Positions 11,281-24,541 of a DNA stretch of 64,000 bases are shown piece after piece (the first letter of the stretch is position 1; every line of letters starts with the position of its first letter). The stretch comes from Crotophaga sulcirostris (taxonomy: Eukaryota > Chordata > Aves > Cuculiformes > Crotophagidae): NCBI GenBank assembly GCA_013397455.1, contig VYZB01000281.1, positions 248,001-312,000 on the forward strand, given 5' to 3'. The notes beneath the pieces are model-generated. The model saw only the letters and a list, made by a program, of their open reading frames with translations. It had not been told where the DNA came from and made no database searches. Position numbers and translations under genes: made by a program.

Positions 11281-14200
11281 CCACTTGGTCCTCACGTGTC
11301 TAGCTGCGCCAAGAGGGCTGTTGACCCTGCGGGAGGGTAACACAAGGGTGGTGAGCAGACCATCTCTAAGTTAGGCAAGTGGGCTGAATCTTGTCTATTC
11401 CCTGTATAAGAAAATGAAAATATAATAAAATTGTATTCTGTTTAGTGCCAGCATGCATGAAATGCTTTCAGTAGTAAACCTAATCCCTGCCTGTCTGCCT
11501 CCCACAGGGTGACCTGGGCAGCCCCACACTGGCAGTGGGAGAGTTTTTATGGAGCAGCTCCTACTTTCACAAAAAAACCCATAGAGTGAGAGGAGGAAAG
11601 TCTTTGTCCCTATACAGAGCCTGAGACAATCCGAGTCAGCCTGAGTTCCCTGTCCTGGTGCACTGTGTCTGCAATACCCTCTCCGACTGCAGCAATGGGC
11701 ACCTTCCTAACCCAATGCCAGATTTCCACCTGCTTAAAGAAAATGGACTGCTTTCTGTGCTGAATCTCATCACTTCTGCCCTTATTATATCAAGATTGCT
11801 TTTATTTTAGGTACTTCTCCTATTCTGTCCTTACTTCCCCAGTGTGTCACCCTTCTTTCTTCATGTTTACTCTGCTTTGTATTTTTAGCCTGGTTTCCTA
11901 AGGAAACTATGCACAAGCCATCAGGCTGTCTGTGGCTCCATCTATGTCCTATTCTTCCCTCCAGCACCAAAAAAAACTCAGAATATTGGTTAACCCTAAC
12001 TGCATCTGATGGAGGAGGAAATATTTCCAAGTTATTTCAGCAGACAGGGTCCCTGAGTTGCTGGAGGAGAGTTCACCATCTCCCCCTGATTCTCCATCAA
12101 AGCACTGCTCAATTGCAGCTGCAGGAGGAGAATACAGGGAAAAGTCCTTGCTTCTGGGTCTGGACCTATCCCTTTCTCCAGCCAGCATCAACCACATGAG
12201 ATCTGGGTCAAGGACCAGATTTAAGTGCCTCCTGGTTGCTCCAGATTGAGTCCAGCAGGCTGGGGTTGTGGCACCCCAGCATCCCCATCCCTCCTGCCTT
12301 GGGGATGCAGGCAGAAGCCAAAGGGTTTGTGTCTTTGTAGGCAAATCCTGGGCATGGAGAAAAGAAAGGGAATGTTTAGGAAGGAGCACTCATGGGGCCG
12401 GAACGATGGCAGCCACTATTTTCCTGGGGGTGGCCGGTGGGTGGAAGAGCAGAAAGGAACAAACAAGGCTTCCAGATGAGTTCATCCCCTCTCAAATTGC
12501 GCTCATTGAAACACATCTGTGTTTCTAGGGCTGTGTGCAGCTAAAACCATCTTAGTCAGCTCTTGTTTTCAGTTTTGTGCGTTGGCTCTTTGTATGGTTC
12601 CTTTTTTTCTCCCTTCAAATCAGATTCTCTGGTGTGCAAGGGCTCAGTACAACCAGAGCTTTATCCAGAAAGCTGCTCCCAACACTTCCTAATGTCATAA
12701 ACAAGAAAGAAATGACTTAATACTCCAGAACAGAACCTGTTTTGTTCAAGTAGAGCAGTGGTACTCTCAAAGAGACACCTTTTGGGGGGCTGCAGACAGC
12801 TGAGAGCAGAATGGTGTTGTCTAATCTAGGTACATTATATTTTATTGCAAAATGGTGCACAGCAGTAATTGCTGTATTTGTGTAGTACCACGGAACGCCC
12901 AGCCAGCATTTGGCAGGGAGCTGATGAAATCACCAAAGGATAATTGAAGGGTTTGATTGCATTTCACCTCCAGCCATCAGCATCCACAGCGTTCGTGTTG
13001 TCGGCTGGTTTAAAGGCTGGCACATCCCTGCGGTCCAGCAGCCTGGGGTGATGCTGCCCACAGGTCATTGCATGAGCCAGACCCAGTTGTAGTAATCTAC
13101 ATCTTGCCAGTCTGGAGATGCCTGGTTTGAGGGACACCTCATTACCTACATCCACAGCTACAGGTTTCATTGCAGGACTCATGATAGCAGATGCTGATCT
13201 TAAGGGCATGGTTATAAGAGCCAAGTGCATGCATGAAGATCTCAGGTTTTGCTTACCAATGCCTGCAATTTCTAACTCGTCAAGGAAAGCTCCAAAATTT
13301 CCTTAGCCATAAAAACTCATAAAAAAGTCACAAGAACTAATACAGGAATTACATTTTCCATATTAAGTTCATGTATTTTTATCTCCAGAACTTTCAGCTC
13401 ATCATATACATTTTTCAAATATTTCACTCTCCATAAGAACACTAATGCTTTTCCAGGGACTGCTGATGCAACACTTCAAAATTAACTGCACCAGTCCAGT
13501 ACTGCCTTCATGAAACTGAAACCATCGACTTCACTCATGCTGGTCCTCAGAGCTATTTTGGTACCAGATTCCTACAGCCATCAATTTTCCCTGTGATTTC
13601 TCTATGCCATCACAGAAGTTCAGTGCCCTTGGTGGTGGCCCTCAGGGCAATCTGGTGTCCTGGAGGTGCTGCCTGCAATAGCAAACACGGAAAGGTGCAC
13701 TCCTTCAGCAGAGGAGCACAAAGCAGGAGAAATGCTTCGCAGGCGTTCTTTAACATTCAAAAAACAATAGTTAACTCAGCTGAGTTTGTGAGGTTTTCTT
13801 TTTACCCTCTCTAAACATCCCAACTATACAGCAGAATGTGTGTGAATTCTTGAGGAAAATTATCTTGAACTGCACCTACTCCCCTAGATAAGATGTATTC
13901 TGGGATTGCTCAATGTTGGAAATCTTACATTGCCATCCAGCAAAGGAACTGAAGCAACAAGGTGCATGGGGCAGAAATAGCTGCCCAGGGTGAGCATGGG
14001 CACCTGGGCTCCCCACCTTCCCACCGGGTTGCCCATGGACTGACTTTTCAGGTGAAGCCTTCTGGGATGAGAAATAGCCCTGGTCCACACACACTTAGCA
14101 CCGTGTTGGTTGCATCCACAGGACAGCACATTCAATGACTGTGAACAACCTGCAGATCACTTCAGCTATATGGAAAAAACAAAAAAGTGAAGAAGTAACA

Positions 14201-15280
14201 GAAAATTATCCAGTAACACCTGCATTTGAGAGTTCCACACCGTGCTCAATCACTGGGAGTGAATTCAACAAGCATGAAACAGTTATAAATGATTTATCTC
14301 AGTCACCAGCGGTTTTTCAGTGCCAGACAACTTTCTGTTGTGTTACCAGTCTATTACCTAAGTCTAGAAATAATGATCCATCTCACTAGGGATTTCAGAT
14401 TTTAAAAATTCGTACCCTGGGAGTCTGACCTTCATACTCAACTAATTAAAAATGCATATTAAAAAATGCGCCACTCAGCATGCTGCTGGAGAGACCTATC
14501 CCGAAAGACAAAGCCTTTCAGCATCCACAGGCCTTTCAGAATGCCCTGAGAGCTCTCCAGTCAGGCTGTACAAAAAAATTATAAAAAGTAGGGCTAGAAT
14601 AGACCCTGGGAGTCTGGTTACTGCATTGCCTTGCCCACGGGCAGGATCCTCTCCCAAGCCATCCCCAGTAGGGGTTTACCCAAGCTGTTCACAAAGCCTC
14701 TAATGATGGAAAATCCTCAGCCTTCCCAGGCAATCGGCTACCAGGCATTTAGAAATACTAAGCTAAAACTTCTCTGTAATTCTGCCTGATCATAGTATGT
14801 CCTGTCTTCTGTGGACATGGTAAAGACTTTGGTCTCTCCCTCATTGCAGTGTGAGCCTGCAATCCCTTCAGACTTCTCTCCTCTAGACTAAATAAACCCA
14901 GCGGTAGCATTTTTGGGGTGACATTGAGGGACACTTTCATGCAGAGACATAGCTCAGCTTGGGGATAAGGAGGCACTGGGTAACATATCCAACAAGCTCC
15001 AGTGGAAGAAAAATAAAATTCTCCTGTAGAGGAGGAAAAAAAGCCACTTGGAAGAAATGTTTCACCCAGGAGTTTTAATAACTCTGCTTGTTAACTGTTC
15101 ATGTATAACCTGCACAAACAGGAATAAATGCAATGGGAGCTTCCCGAAATAATAGTAATAAAGGTTGTTGTTTGTTACCTTTTATAGGGGAACTGTGAAG
15201 CTAAGGAACAATCAAATCCAACAGGAATATTCTACCAGGAGACTGAGAAATCCCTTGAGAACAACACTGAAATCGTGTAA
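11281..15280. other. unassigned non-coding DNA
   Basis: No gene or clear repeat. The longest open frame (11949-12389, minus, 146 codons) overlaps other frames on the plus strand, has no recognisable domain, and is accepted as chance. The 13.3-13.6 kb part is AT-rich. Confidence 0.45.
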
Positions 15281-15440
15281 TCACAGAACCATAGAACAGT
15301 TTGTGTTGGAAGGGACCTTTAAGGATTGTCTAGTTCCAATCCCCCTTCCATAGGCAGGGACATCTTCCACTACATCAGGTTGCTCAAAACCATGTACGAT
15401 CTGACCTTGAGCACTTCCAATAATGGGGCATCTATAAATG
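15281..15440 (-). mobile_element. older CR1 LINE 3' fragment, antisense
   Basis: It begins 'tcacagaaccatagaac', then 'ttggaagggacctttaagg', 'ggcagggacatcttccacta' and 'caggttgctcaaa', and ends after a 'cacttccaa..ggggcatc' stretch. This is the wording of an older avian CR1 subfamily read from its 3' end inward. It is about 160 bp, diverged, truncated and non-coding. The sequence after about 15440 no longer follows the family. Confidence 0.88.
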
Positions 15441-18400
15441 ATGCCCTGAATATTACCAGCAATGGAGTTCCTGATGGTCACCCTGGGCATATACTTGGCT
15501 TGGCAAGAACAAGAGGAAAAACAGTAAACGTAACGTTGTTGAGGGAAAGGGGGAGGTCTTTGCAATATAGATTTTAGTATTAGCAGCAATAAGAGCTGTC
15601 TCGTGGGATGTTTTTAAGATAGGATTGAGGAGCTCAGATAAGAAGAAAATAAGGAAAGGCTAACTGAAAGAAAGTGAAGCAGATAAAATATTTTTTCCCT
15701 ACAGTACAAGGGATTATACAGCTCCCAGACATACAGTGCATTAGCCTGCTTTTTAATAAGAGGGGCTTTCCTGGAAAGAGAGGGAGGGAGACCTCACTGA
15801 GCTTCTGTGTAAAAAGATGAGCACTGTATGAAGGAGAAAACTGAGATAACTGTGAGTGCACAGAAATGAGTCTCAGTTACGATACTGACCTTGCAGCAGC
15901 TCCATTCACTAAGTCAGTGAACTTCCCTTGACTGCAGCGGGTGTTTTCCATGACTAAGGACAGCTGGCACTGGCCCAGGCTGTAAGCCCCGGGGAGGTGG
16001 CCCTGCCAGCCCCATCCCAAGTGCACCTTATGTCTCACACATTTCTATTCCCACAACTGGTGCCCTGACCCTAGGACGAAAAGGATCCATCACACTCACT
16101 GCATCCCAGGAGACCCCTCCCAGCTCCCCTGTCAGCCTGGGGGCTTGGACTGCCAAATGCACTGGCCTTGGGATGACATTCAGGACTTGGGATGCCGAAC
16201 TTGGGATGCCATACTGGTCTGTGGCTTTGGAGAAGGATGGGAGTCCCAGCAGGATCAGAGGATGAGTTGGACGCTGTCCCACATGCACTGGGAATGAAAC
16301 AATGGCAGAGTCTGCCACAGAACCCACATCAGCCTCTTCGAAGACGTGGTTTGGGCCAGAAGTCCCCGGCACAGCCTGCAAACCCTGCCTGGAGCAGACG
16401 AAACCACGAGCAAACTGTTTGTGGATCGGTGCCCTCCTTCCCACACAGACATATGCTGGAGGAGAAAAACGAGCTGCCTCTCTCCAAGTCCTCATACAGC
16501 CTCTGGCTCTTTTGCCATCAAACTGTCATATGAAAGCCAAGATCTTAAAGGTGATCTCTGCTGTGCCCTCCACAGGATAGCTTTACTCCTAGTGCAGAAG
16601 AGACCATATTTTGCAAAGGGGTGTTGGGTGGGTGTAACTGAGCTGAGGAACAGGGTGAGTGGAAAAAGCAAGAGATGTGGAAGGCGAGTTATACAGACAG
16701 AAGGAGCTTCTAGGAAAGAAAACATACAGAAAAGAGGGGAAAGAGCTGATAGCAGCTAAGAGAACTCTGCAGGGGAGACTCCTCTGCACAGGGAGGGTGA
16801 GGGCATCTTCTCCACAGGGTCATGACATCCTCAGTCACTTCTTCAGGGATTCACATTTCCAGGCCTTGGCAGGAGCAAAATTAATTCATTGATTGATTTT
16901 TTTTCTGTCTTGTGTAACAACTGGCTATGTTACATGTTGGGTAATAGGATTTTTCACTGTCCTATAGTTCCTTCCAGGCAAGACTTCTGTCTTACAAAAA
17001 GAAATAACAACAATAAGAACATTTGTCTAACATGTTGTGTTTGATCCTGACTTCATCCTTATCACCTAACACCATAAAACTGGAGTGGAGTGTGAACACG
17101 GGGCAGGGGAAAGGCCTGTAAGGAGTGCACAGGGAAAAAGAAATGGGCCCATTGCTGCCTCTTCCCTAGGTCAGTAGGAATCTTGCAGCCAGAGTCAGCA
17201 GGAGACTTGTGTTTGACAGACCTTTCCAACATACAACAGACCATGGCTATACCCAACACTAGACTGCCTTTGGGGACTTACACAACCCCTATGCCAAGTC
17301 AACAAATGTCTTTAATTCCTGGGACTAGCATTATCCCTGGAGAAGAGCAAGAAATGAAGCACAGAGGGGCTAAATGGTGCTTGAAGGGGCTGAATTTAGC
17401 TCTCCTAAATCCTAAGTTAGTTTTTTCCCCATCAAGCTATTCTTCCTCTCTTGGTTTTCTTACAGAGGTTCTTTAAATTCTCTCCAAGTTCTCACTCAGC
17501 TCCACGACTGGAGAAAACCCTGGAGAGATGGTAATTGAGCAGCTCTTCCAGCCAGTCTGACCTCAGTCCTTCTTCAGGCCAGCTCATCTGCTTCTGGAGG
17601 GGCTGCCAGCTGGCAGGCACCAGGCTCCCTCACACGAGCTGGCACAACCCAAGGGGTGAATCAACACACTGAGGAGCTCACAGCAAGGATAAACAGCTCT
17701 GGGGCTGGAGAAAACAAAATAGTTAGAAATTAATGGGAAAGGAATTGCAGGAGAAAAGTCTTGCAGCTCTACTGTACATCTGCAAAGCCTCAGACATGCA
17801 CTGCAGTGACTGCTGCAAACACTCTGGCTAATAATAATGTTGTTACAGACGGTAAAGGCCAGATAAAATAGAAGAGCATAAAGGAGAAAATACGTAGCTT
17901 TTTGGAAAATGGTATTTTAATAGAGCTAAGGGACTGTCAGAGGAGGATGGACCAAAGACCAAGTCCTACTCTATCACTGGTTTATGTCTGAGGAGCTTTC
18001 TGGGCAAGATAAAATGATGTAAAACCACTGAAACATACACAAGCAACAAAACAGTTCCTTTTCTCAAGCAATAGAAAGACAAGGGCATGAATCAAACCAA
18101 ATCCTACCTTTCAATGTTGTCTTTTTTCTTCTCTGGGAGTGGTAAGGTCAAGACAGTGCTCAAGGAAGTTGTCCTGGACTTGTATGAGACTAACATTTAC
18201 TTGTAAATGACAAAGAAAAAAAAAAAAAGAATGCAAACCAAATTAATGGAAAAAAGGATAGAGGGAAGTATGGAGTTTGCTCTTAGTTGCCACTCACATC
18301 TACCTCCTTATCTCATTTCCTAAGTGTTGTGGGTCTGCCACAGCCACCAGCATCTCCAGGTGACTAGACTTGTGCATTTTCACCAGCCACATGTGTGGAG

Positions 18401-20496
18401 CTAAAAGAGAGCAAGAACAGTGTCAACACCTACAGCTCAGCCTGGACACTATCCTCCAGCTGGTCCTGCAGCTGCTGCTCTCATTGCTGAGCTGCTTCCC
18501 TTCTCCAGCTCGCTGTCCGGGTGGTGGGGAAGCCCCTCAAGGACATTCCTCTTGCAATGCGCCAAGCCCAGCCTCAGCCAGGCCTGCACAGGGTGCTGTG
18601 CCTCAGACACTCTCTAGGGACAACTCAGCACAGCCACAGCCCTCCCTGAAGAAGCCTCTGCTGCTGGGTTTATATCTGTCAGAGGGTGAAGAAAATACAG
18701 CAAAAACAAGCCCCGTTTCTCTAACGTCCCAGTCACATCAATGGCTGTTCTTACGCTTTGTTCCACAATTTTACACAGCTTCCCCAAAAAGAGCAAATCA
18801 AAACGCCAGCAGACTAGAATTAAAGACAAGCCTGAGAGGTGACACAAATTGCTGATGGCTGGTTGTGTCCCCCAGGGACACTCCTTACACTGCTGTGGCA
18901 GGGATGGGCCTCGTGGCACCTCACAGGGTCTTGCCAGGGGCACCGGCTTGGTGAAGGATGGACAAGGCTGTTCTCAGTACCCTCCACCTCTGCAGAAGGT
19001 GAGAAATGGGTGCCAGGACAAAGACCTCTCGCAGACAGGAGCATGGGACAGCTGGAGGGACAAGTGGCATCAGTCCTCCTTCCCAGGCCTTTGACACCAT
19101 CAGTCCATTTTTGCAACTTTTCCACCATTTCCTTGGCGGCCTTGCTTGACATTTGTGAGGCTGCAGAATTGGCAAATGTTGAGGTCTCTCCTAACCTGAG
19201 AATCTTCAGGAAATCAATCGGAGATATTTCCTCCTCCTAGGTGCAGTAAGCTCAGTGTTTCACTCTGTGACAGCACGAATGAGTTGGGGGACAGGGACAT
19301 ATGACATTAACGGGGAGCTCTGCACCACTCCTACACCTTTACTTTTCAAATGTGCAATTACATCTGCTCCAGTGCCCAGCAAGCCCAGTATGGAATCTGA
19401 TATGAGGGAGAAAAGGGGAGAAAAGGAGCTGAATTTATAATTTCAGAAACAGATTTGTCTGGGCCATGCAGTGGTATCCTAACACAACGTGTTTCTACAT
19501 CCTCCCCCTTGCTATAATTAATTTTTAATCATTCAAGCAAGTTCCCACACATCCTGTAAATCTCTTTTCACAAATTTCACTTTTAATGAAACCCTTGCTT
19601 GCTTTCAAAAGAAAGTTGGTTTAGGGTGTGTCAGAGTTTGTTCACAATGCATTTTGTTCACAGTAAACAGCATTTCCTTTTATTCCCATCCAGGGATGGT
19701 ATTCAGACATCTGCACTCCACAGAAAATAGTGACTCTGGATTTACTGCTGAGTTGCAATGAAATCACTGACTAGATTTGCTTTTATTTCAGTAATGCAGG
19801 TTTTAGCTCCTTAAATGCATTAACTCCTTCTCATTCTGAATTTCATCCTCCCTCCAGCCTCCGTCTTAGTTCAAGTAAACTGAGAACTGTGTCCAACAAG
19901 TGATTTTATTTAAATAAGAATATTGCAAAAGCTCTCTGCCATGTCAGCACCAGTACCTTTTTACCTCTTTCTGGATGACATCTGCTGTAAGTTACTGAGG
20001 GCAATGCTCACTCCCCTGTCCTTCATCCTGGCTCTGCCCTGCACTGGTCCTGCACCCAGGAGACTCATCACCTGCCTCAAGCCCATCCATCTATCCCCAT
20101 CTCAGCTTTGCGGCAGAAACTCACAAAAAATATTCTTCTTCCTGTTACTTCTTGGCATGGGGTTTCACATTTATTTCAGGCCAAGATAGTGAAGTGAAGC
20201 ACTGCAAAATCCAAGTCCCAAATTCGCCTTTCCAGAAATTAACCACATCAAAAGCTCTGGAGGCTGAGACACTCTCTTAGCTGATACTTTTTCTTGTTCA
20301 ACAGCAAAAGAATTAATTTGTTTTAAAGGCAAATTTGAACTTTGCTGCAAAGCTAAAACAGAACTCCCCGATTCCATATTTTGCTAGAGCTCTGGCCTTG
20401 TTTTTGTTTTAATTTAGCAAAAGATATAAATCCACAATTCCCAGCTGTGATCACATTTCATGGCTGTAGATCATGCCTGTGAAATATTAACTTCTC
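15441..20496. other. unassigned non-coding DNA
   Basis: No supported gene. A minus-strand frame at 16028-16495 (155 codons) and a plus-strand frame at 18370-18855 (161 codons) are the longest. Both are overlapped by rival frames, and neither contains a domain, signal peptide or membrane segment that I recognise. Short A-runs occur (for example 18216-18228). The 19.5-19.9 kb part is AT-rich, non-repetitive and contains TAATTA-like words. Confidence 0.45.
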
Positions 20497-20770
20497 CCCG
20501 TACTCCCTTCAGTGCTTGGTTCGTACTCATTTCTGCTGGTAACTCGGGCTTTTGTTGGAAAACCTTGCTGAAGGGCTTGCATTGCCTGAACAAGGTTTTT
20601 TTCACGGCGAGTCTACAACAGCTACAACTTTTCTCAGTGTGGATAGCTAAAATAGTGCAAAGTTGACTCTCAGCAGCCGGAGCCTGATGGGATTCAGCAA
20701 AGGGATGATGAGGATGATGCCGACATTAGTCACGTACCCAGTGTTTCTCTCCTGCAAATCTCAACGCGTT
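20497..20770. other. CpG-retaining non-repeat segment, candidate conserved non-coding element
   Basis: Around ten CpGs lie in about 270 bp, including an ACGCGT at 20764-20769, while flanking DNA is CpG-poor. No CR1 or tandem-repeat wording is present. Short frames cross it on the plus strand (20460-20666 and 20663-20902) but none is recognisable. CpG retention in unique DNA is compatible with purifying selection or low germline methylation; this is inference only. Confidence 0.25.
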
Positions 20771-23700
20771 CAGCAAAGGCAGATAAGCATGGTTATCTCC
20801 AGCATGCAGAGAGGGGAAATTAAGAAAGAAAGGCCAAGGGTCATATTTTCCCAAGAGATTCAGACACCCAGGTGGTTTTACCTCTGGCAGGTCTTTAATT
20901 AATAATTTAAGACCCGCCGTGAACATGTGATGAGGTCCCTACAAGCAGCAGGGACTCCTGTTTCTGGAGGAGCGTGTCTACCCCCACCTGAAGAAGACCT
21001 GAGCCAGTCTCTCTCACTGTAGCAGCCACGCTGGCTGGAGCTGCCTGGGGATGATTCACTTCAGATTTATATGCAAGACTTTTTGTCTCTGTTCCTGTCC
21101 TGGCTACTGAAAGCCAAGGGAAGTGCTTGGGTGAGGAGCTGCCTCAGCAGTGTCCCCGAGCTGGCTGACACCAGCCTCCTCACCCTGGGAGAGTGCTCCC
21201 AGCCTGCACATCCATTGTTAGTGGTTGCATCTCCCCCAGAGTTGCTCTGTGCGACACATCTGGCCCCCAAGCCAGCAGACAAACTTCCCCAGTCTTTGAA
21301 AATGAGGGGTGCAGGATGCCTAGGGTGATGTCCTACTGCAACAACAGAAATCTCTTCTGTAGGGTAATGCAAAATCCTACTTTTCTGTAGTGGTTTTCAA
21401 CATTTCACCCTGGAAAGATTTGTAATGGGCTTCCTGCCAATGTAACCCACCCAGGATGTGGCTTCAGTGGAAGGGAGAGGGTTTGTGAGAGTGGGAACAG
21501 CCATCTGGCTACTAACCAACAGCAAAGCGAAGAGTATCCCTCGACAGCTCCTCACCCCTGCTCTGAACCATGCTATCCCCAAGTCACAGACCAAAATTAT
21601 TTCCCTCAGGCACAGAAATCTGTGCCAGTGAAGCCTCACAACAGTGGACTGGGATCACTGGTGGAGCCTGGAGTTGCGATGGGAAGATGAATTATTGTCT
21701 TATCTGTCTGAGGCAATAAAGTGGGAGCAAAAACACATCTGGTCCAGATCAAACTACTTTATTGGCACAGGAGATGCTTCTTCCCTCGCCTGGACGACTG
21801 AACTGAGAGAGATCAGTCACTCCATATCTCATTGGTATTTCTTATACCCAAATTTATACACCACCCAGCACCCACAGAGACCCGTATAGGTCTGAGAGTG
21901 GTCAAGAGCTGACTGGATTTCAGACAATTTCTTTCTCCATGCCCTTCTGTTTCTTTGTCATTCCTCGTCTCCAGTGGGAGTCTCTTCAGTCCCAGCCACT
22001 ACCATCTATCCTTCTCTCTTATCTCCTCCTCTCCTCACCTCTCAGAGAACTGAGTGGAGACCAAGGTGCTGGAAGTAAAGGCCATTGCCCCTCACCTACA
22101 GCCAGCAGAAATGATCTCTGTGTTTAGAAATGTACAGACTGGTTCTGGGGTGGAAGAAAATACACAAAAGTGTGAAAAACCAGCAGAGACTGTTCCTGTC
22201 AGCAAAAGTGTGGGTTGTTCAAATTTTTAGGCACCATTGCTCATATGCTAATCTTCTCCATGAGTCTGTGATATCTGTTTTCACTCCTGTAGTCCTTCCT
22301 ATTTTCTCTTCAATATCATGTTTCTATCTGTTGTTTTTTTTTTCTGTTCTCTTCTCCCTGCTCTGGGTATGCTGGTGTTTATTTTATTACCTTCTTCTGC
22401 CATATAACTTCCAGCACGTCCTTTCCCTCTGTTAACAGGAGCATTCAGAAGGGAGGAGAGCAGCTAGGAACAGTGTGAGCTGCACACTAGGGTTTAGAGG
22501 CAGAACCAAAACTATCCTGAGCTGTTCTCCCCTCCCATGGGGCTGCTCACCCACTGCCCAGTACCTCATACCCTGTTCTCCAAAAGGATATTTTTTGCCT
22601 CTTTTTCTAAAAGAGGATCTGGAGTGGGACCTGCATGGCCCCATCCCTGCTGGAGGCACAGCCTCAAGGCACACATGCCAATGAGCTACCCAAACCCAGT
22701 TGCACTGGAGAAAGTGCCTGCCTCAGGGCTGTAGGTGCCACCACGATGAAATGAAGTAGGTTATCATCTCACATGTGTGTGGGAGCTGCAGATGGGAGGT
22801 GACCTGCTAAGCCCATTCTGCTGGCAAGTCAGAGGTGCTGAGTTCCTTGCTCAAGGGATGAACTCCTTGACCCATCCTTTCTCTTCTGTCTCAACCCTCT
22901 CCAACACTTTGGCCCTGTATAACCTGTCCACACTTCACCACTTTTCCACCTCACATCCCACATTCTGGGCTCAGAAACAGGGCATATCTGTTTCCCCCGG
23001 ACCTTCTTTCTTCCAAGACCTCCCACATCCTTTTCCTCTAATATATCCCATAGCAAGAACTGCAATATGGTCACAGCTCTGTGCTCCTTGCCAGAAATTT
23101 TTGCCAAAAACGAAAAAAACCCCAAAGCAACCAAACCACTATATTTGATAAGTCTAATTTATTTTAAATACTGAGAAGTTTGACTGAAATATTTCCACCA
23201 TCTCGTCCAACCTCCTTCTGGAAGCTTCTTCCTGTTCTTTGCATTGGACTGTGTTGTTGGCCATAAGAAAGGAAAAGAGATGCTACTGCTGCCCCGTGGT
23301 TCATGCTCGTGTCTTCCTTAAGCTGGGAGGATACCATGATCCTGAGCCCAGGGCTCTGATCTCCATGAAGTTGGAAGGGAACTGGAAAGAAGTCCCCAGA
23401 GGTGACCTCTGATGCAGCTGAGCTTCAGCGTGGTGACCAAGTCAGTGCTGCTGGAGCACAGACAGGGCTTTCCATCTGAGGCAGCAGCAGGTCATACTTG
23501 CAGTCATTTTCCAGTGCAGCTCTCTAGCTTCAGTCTGCCTTGTTCTAGAGACAATTCAGCTCCCTGGCATCTCCTGTGGGCTGCTTTCAGGCCCCTGATC
23601 TCAATGTGCACTCTGTAAGATCAGTCTTTCCACAGGTTCTGCAGGTTAGGTGGGTTTTTATAGTCCTGCATGGGAACAGGTCTTGGTTGCTCCTCTCCTC

Positions 23701-23908
23701 CTTGACCTCGTATAGTCTGCGTGACCTGCTGTGCCTTCCCTGGACCACACTGATGCTGACATTTGGTCCTTTAAAAAGTGATCAGCCCCGAGGAAGCTCT
23801 GGCTAAACTTCTAAACACAAAAAATCAGGAGGACTTTTGGGACACCTGTAACTGGTCCATGTAGCTGCATGCTCACTGGTGAACTGACACAGTCCCAGAG
23901 CACTGTGC
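20771..23908. other. unassigned non-coding DNA
   Basis: No gene or repeat is supported. A hydrophobic frame at 22130-22435 reflects the T-rich composition near 22320-22400 and not a membrane protein. Frames at 21067-21390 overlap on opposite strands. Confidence 0.45.
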
Positions 23909-24158
23909 CAGTGTCACAGTGTCACAGTGTCACAGTATCACCAGGTTGGAAAGGACCTCTGAGATCATCGAGTCCAACCTATAACCCAACACTAACACCA
24001 ACCCATCATCTAAACCATGGCACTGAGTGCCTCATCCAATCTCCTCTTAAACACCTTCAGGGTTGGCGACCCCACCACCTCCCTGGGCAGCGCATTCCAA
24101 TGGCCAGTCACCCTTTCTGTGAAGAACTTTTCCCTAATATCAAGCCTAAACTTTGTGC
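23909..24158 (-). mobile_element. CR1 LINE 3' end, young subfamily A, antisense (first of a cluster)
   Basis: The tail is made of CAGTGTCA and CAGTATCA units at 23909-23940, followed by 'ccaggttggaaaggacc', the UTR and the antisense ORF2 end. CR1 wording stops at about 24158 ('cctaaacttt'). It is followed by 24 bases that do not match the family and then a single N at 24183. Over the shared 175 bp it differs from the next copy at about ten positions (roughly 94% identity by eye). Confidence 0.93.
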
Positions 24159-24182
24159 CACAGCTATTTCTGATTTCTCCTT

Positions 24183-24183
24183 N
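24183..24183. other. single-base assembly ambiguity or contig join
   Basis: One N sits exactly before a second CR1 copy that starts mid-element at 'ataacccaac', without any 3' tail. This looks like a join between contigs or a collapsed repeat, and not a simple base-call failure. Confidence 0.7.
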
Positions 24184-24541
24184 ATAACCCAACACTAACA
24201 CCAACCCATCATCTAAACCATGGCACTGAGTGCCTCATCCAATCTCCTCTTAAACACCTCCACGGTTGGTGATTCCACCACCTCCCAGGGCAGCGCATTC
24301 CAATGGCCAATCACCCTTTCCGTGAAGAACTTTCCCCTAATATCAAGCCCAAACTTTTCCTGACGAAACTTGAGTCCATGTTCTCTAGTTCTGTCACTGG
24401 TTACCTGAGAGAAGAGACCAACCCCTGCCTGACTACAACCTCCTTTTAGGTAGTTGTAGAGAGCAATAAGGTCACCCCTGAGCCTCCTCTTCTCCAGGCT
24501 AAACAGCCCCAGCTCCCTCAGTCGCTCCTCGTAGGGTTTGT
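24184..24541 (-). mobile_element. CR1 LINE 3' portion, young subfamily A, antisense, tail missing
   Basis: This is the longest uninterrupted young ORF2 end in the window. In reverse complement it encodes about 115 codons: [19 protein letters not shown], then a [13 protein letters not shown] stretch, an [13 protein letters not shown] stretch and [14 protein letters not shown], ending LDEALSAMV and a stop. These are the standard C-terminal words of CR1 ORF2, downstream of the reverse-transcriptase core. The 3' UTR end and microsatellite tail that should precede 24184 are absent because the sequence is interrupted at the N. It is 5'-truncated at about 24541, so it is non-functional. Confidence 0.94.

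Noticed and set aside
11949..12389. 146-codon minus-strand frame
   Set aside because: No domain features, and overlapping frames on the plus strand; treated as chance.
16028..16495. 155-codon minus-strand frame
   Set aside because: No domain, signal or family resemblance, and rival frames of similar size on the opposite strand. Frames of this length are expected by chance in 64 kb of moderate GC.
18370..18855. 161-codon plus-strand frame
   Set aside because: Compositionally ordinary, with no recognisable domain, and overlapped by other frames. The leucine-rich run is low-complexity.
22130..22435. Hydrophobic frame resembling a membrane protein
   Set aside because: The hydrophobicity follows from a T-rich stretch, with no homology or supporting structure.
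23869..24204. Frames on both strands at the CR1 cluster as a host gene
   Set aside because: They are CR1 ORF2 C-terminus read in sense or antisense, and some cross the N at 24183.
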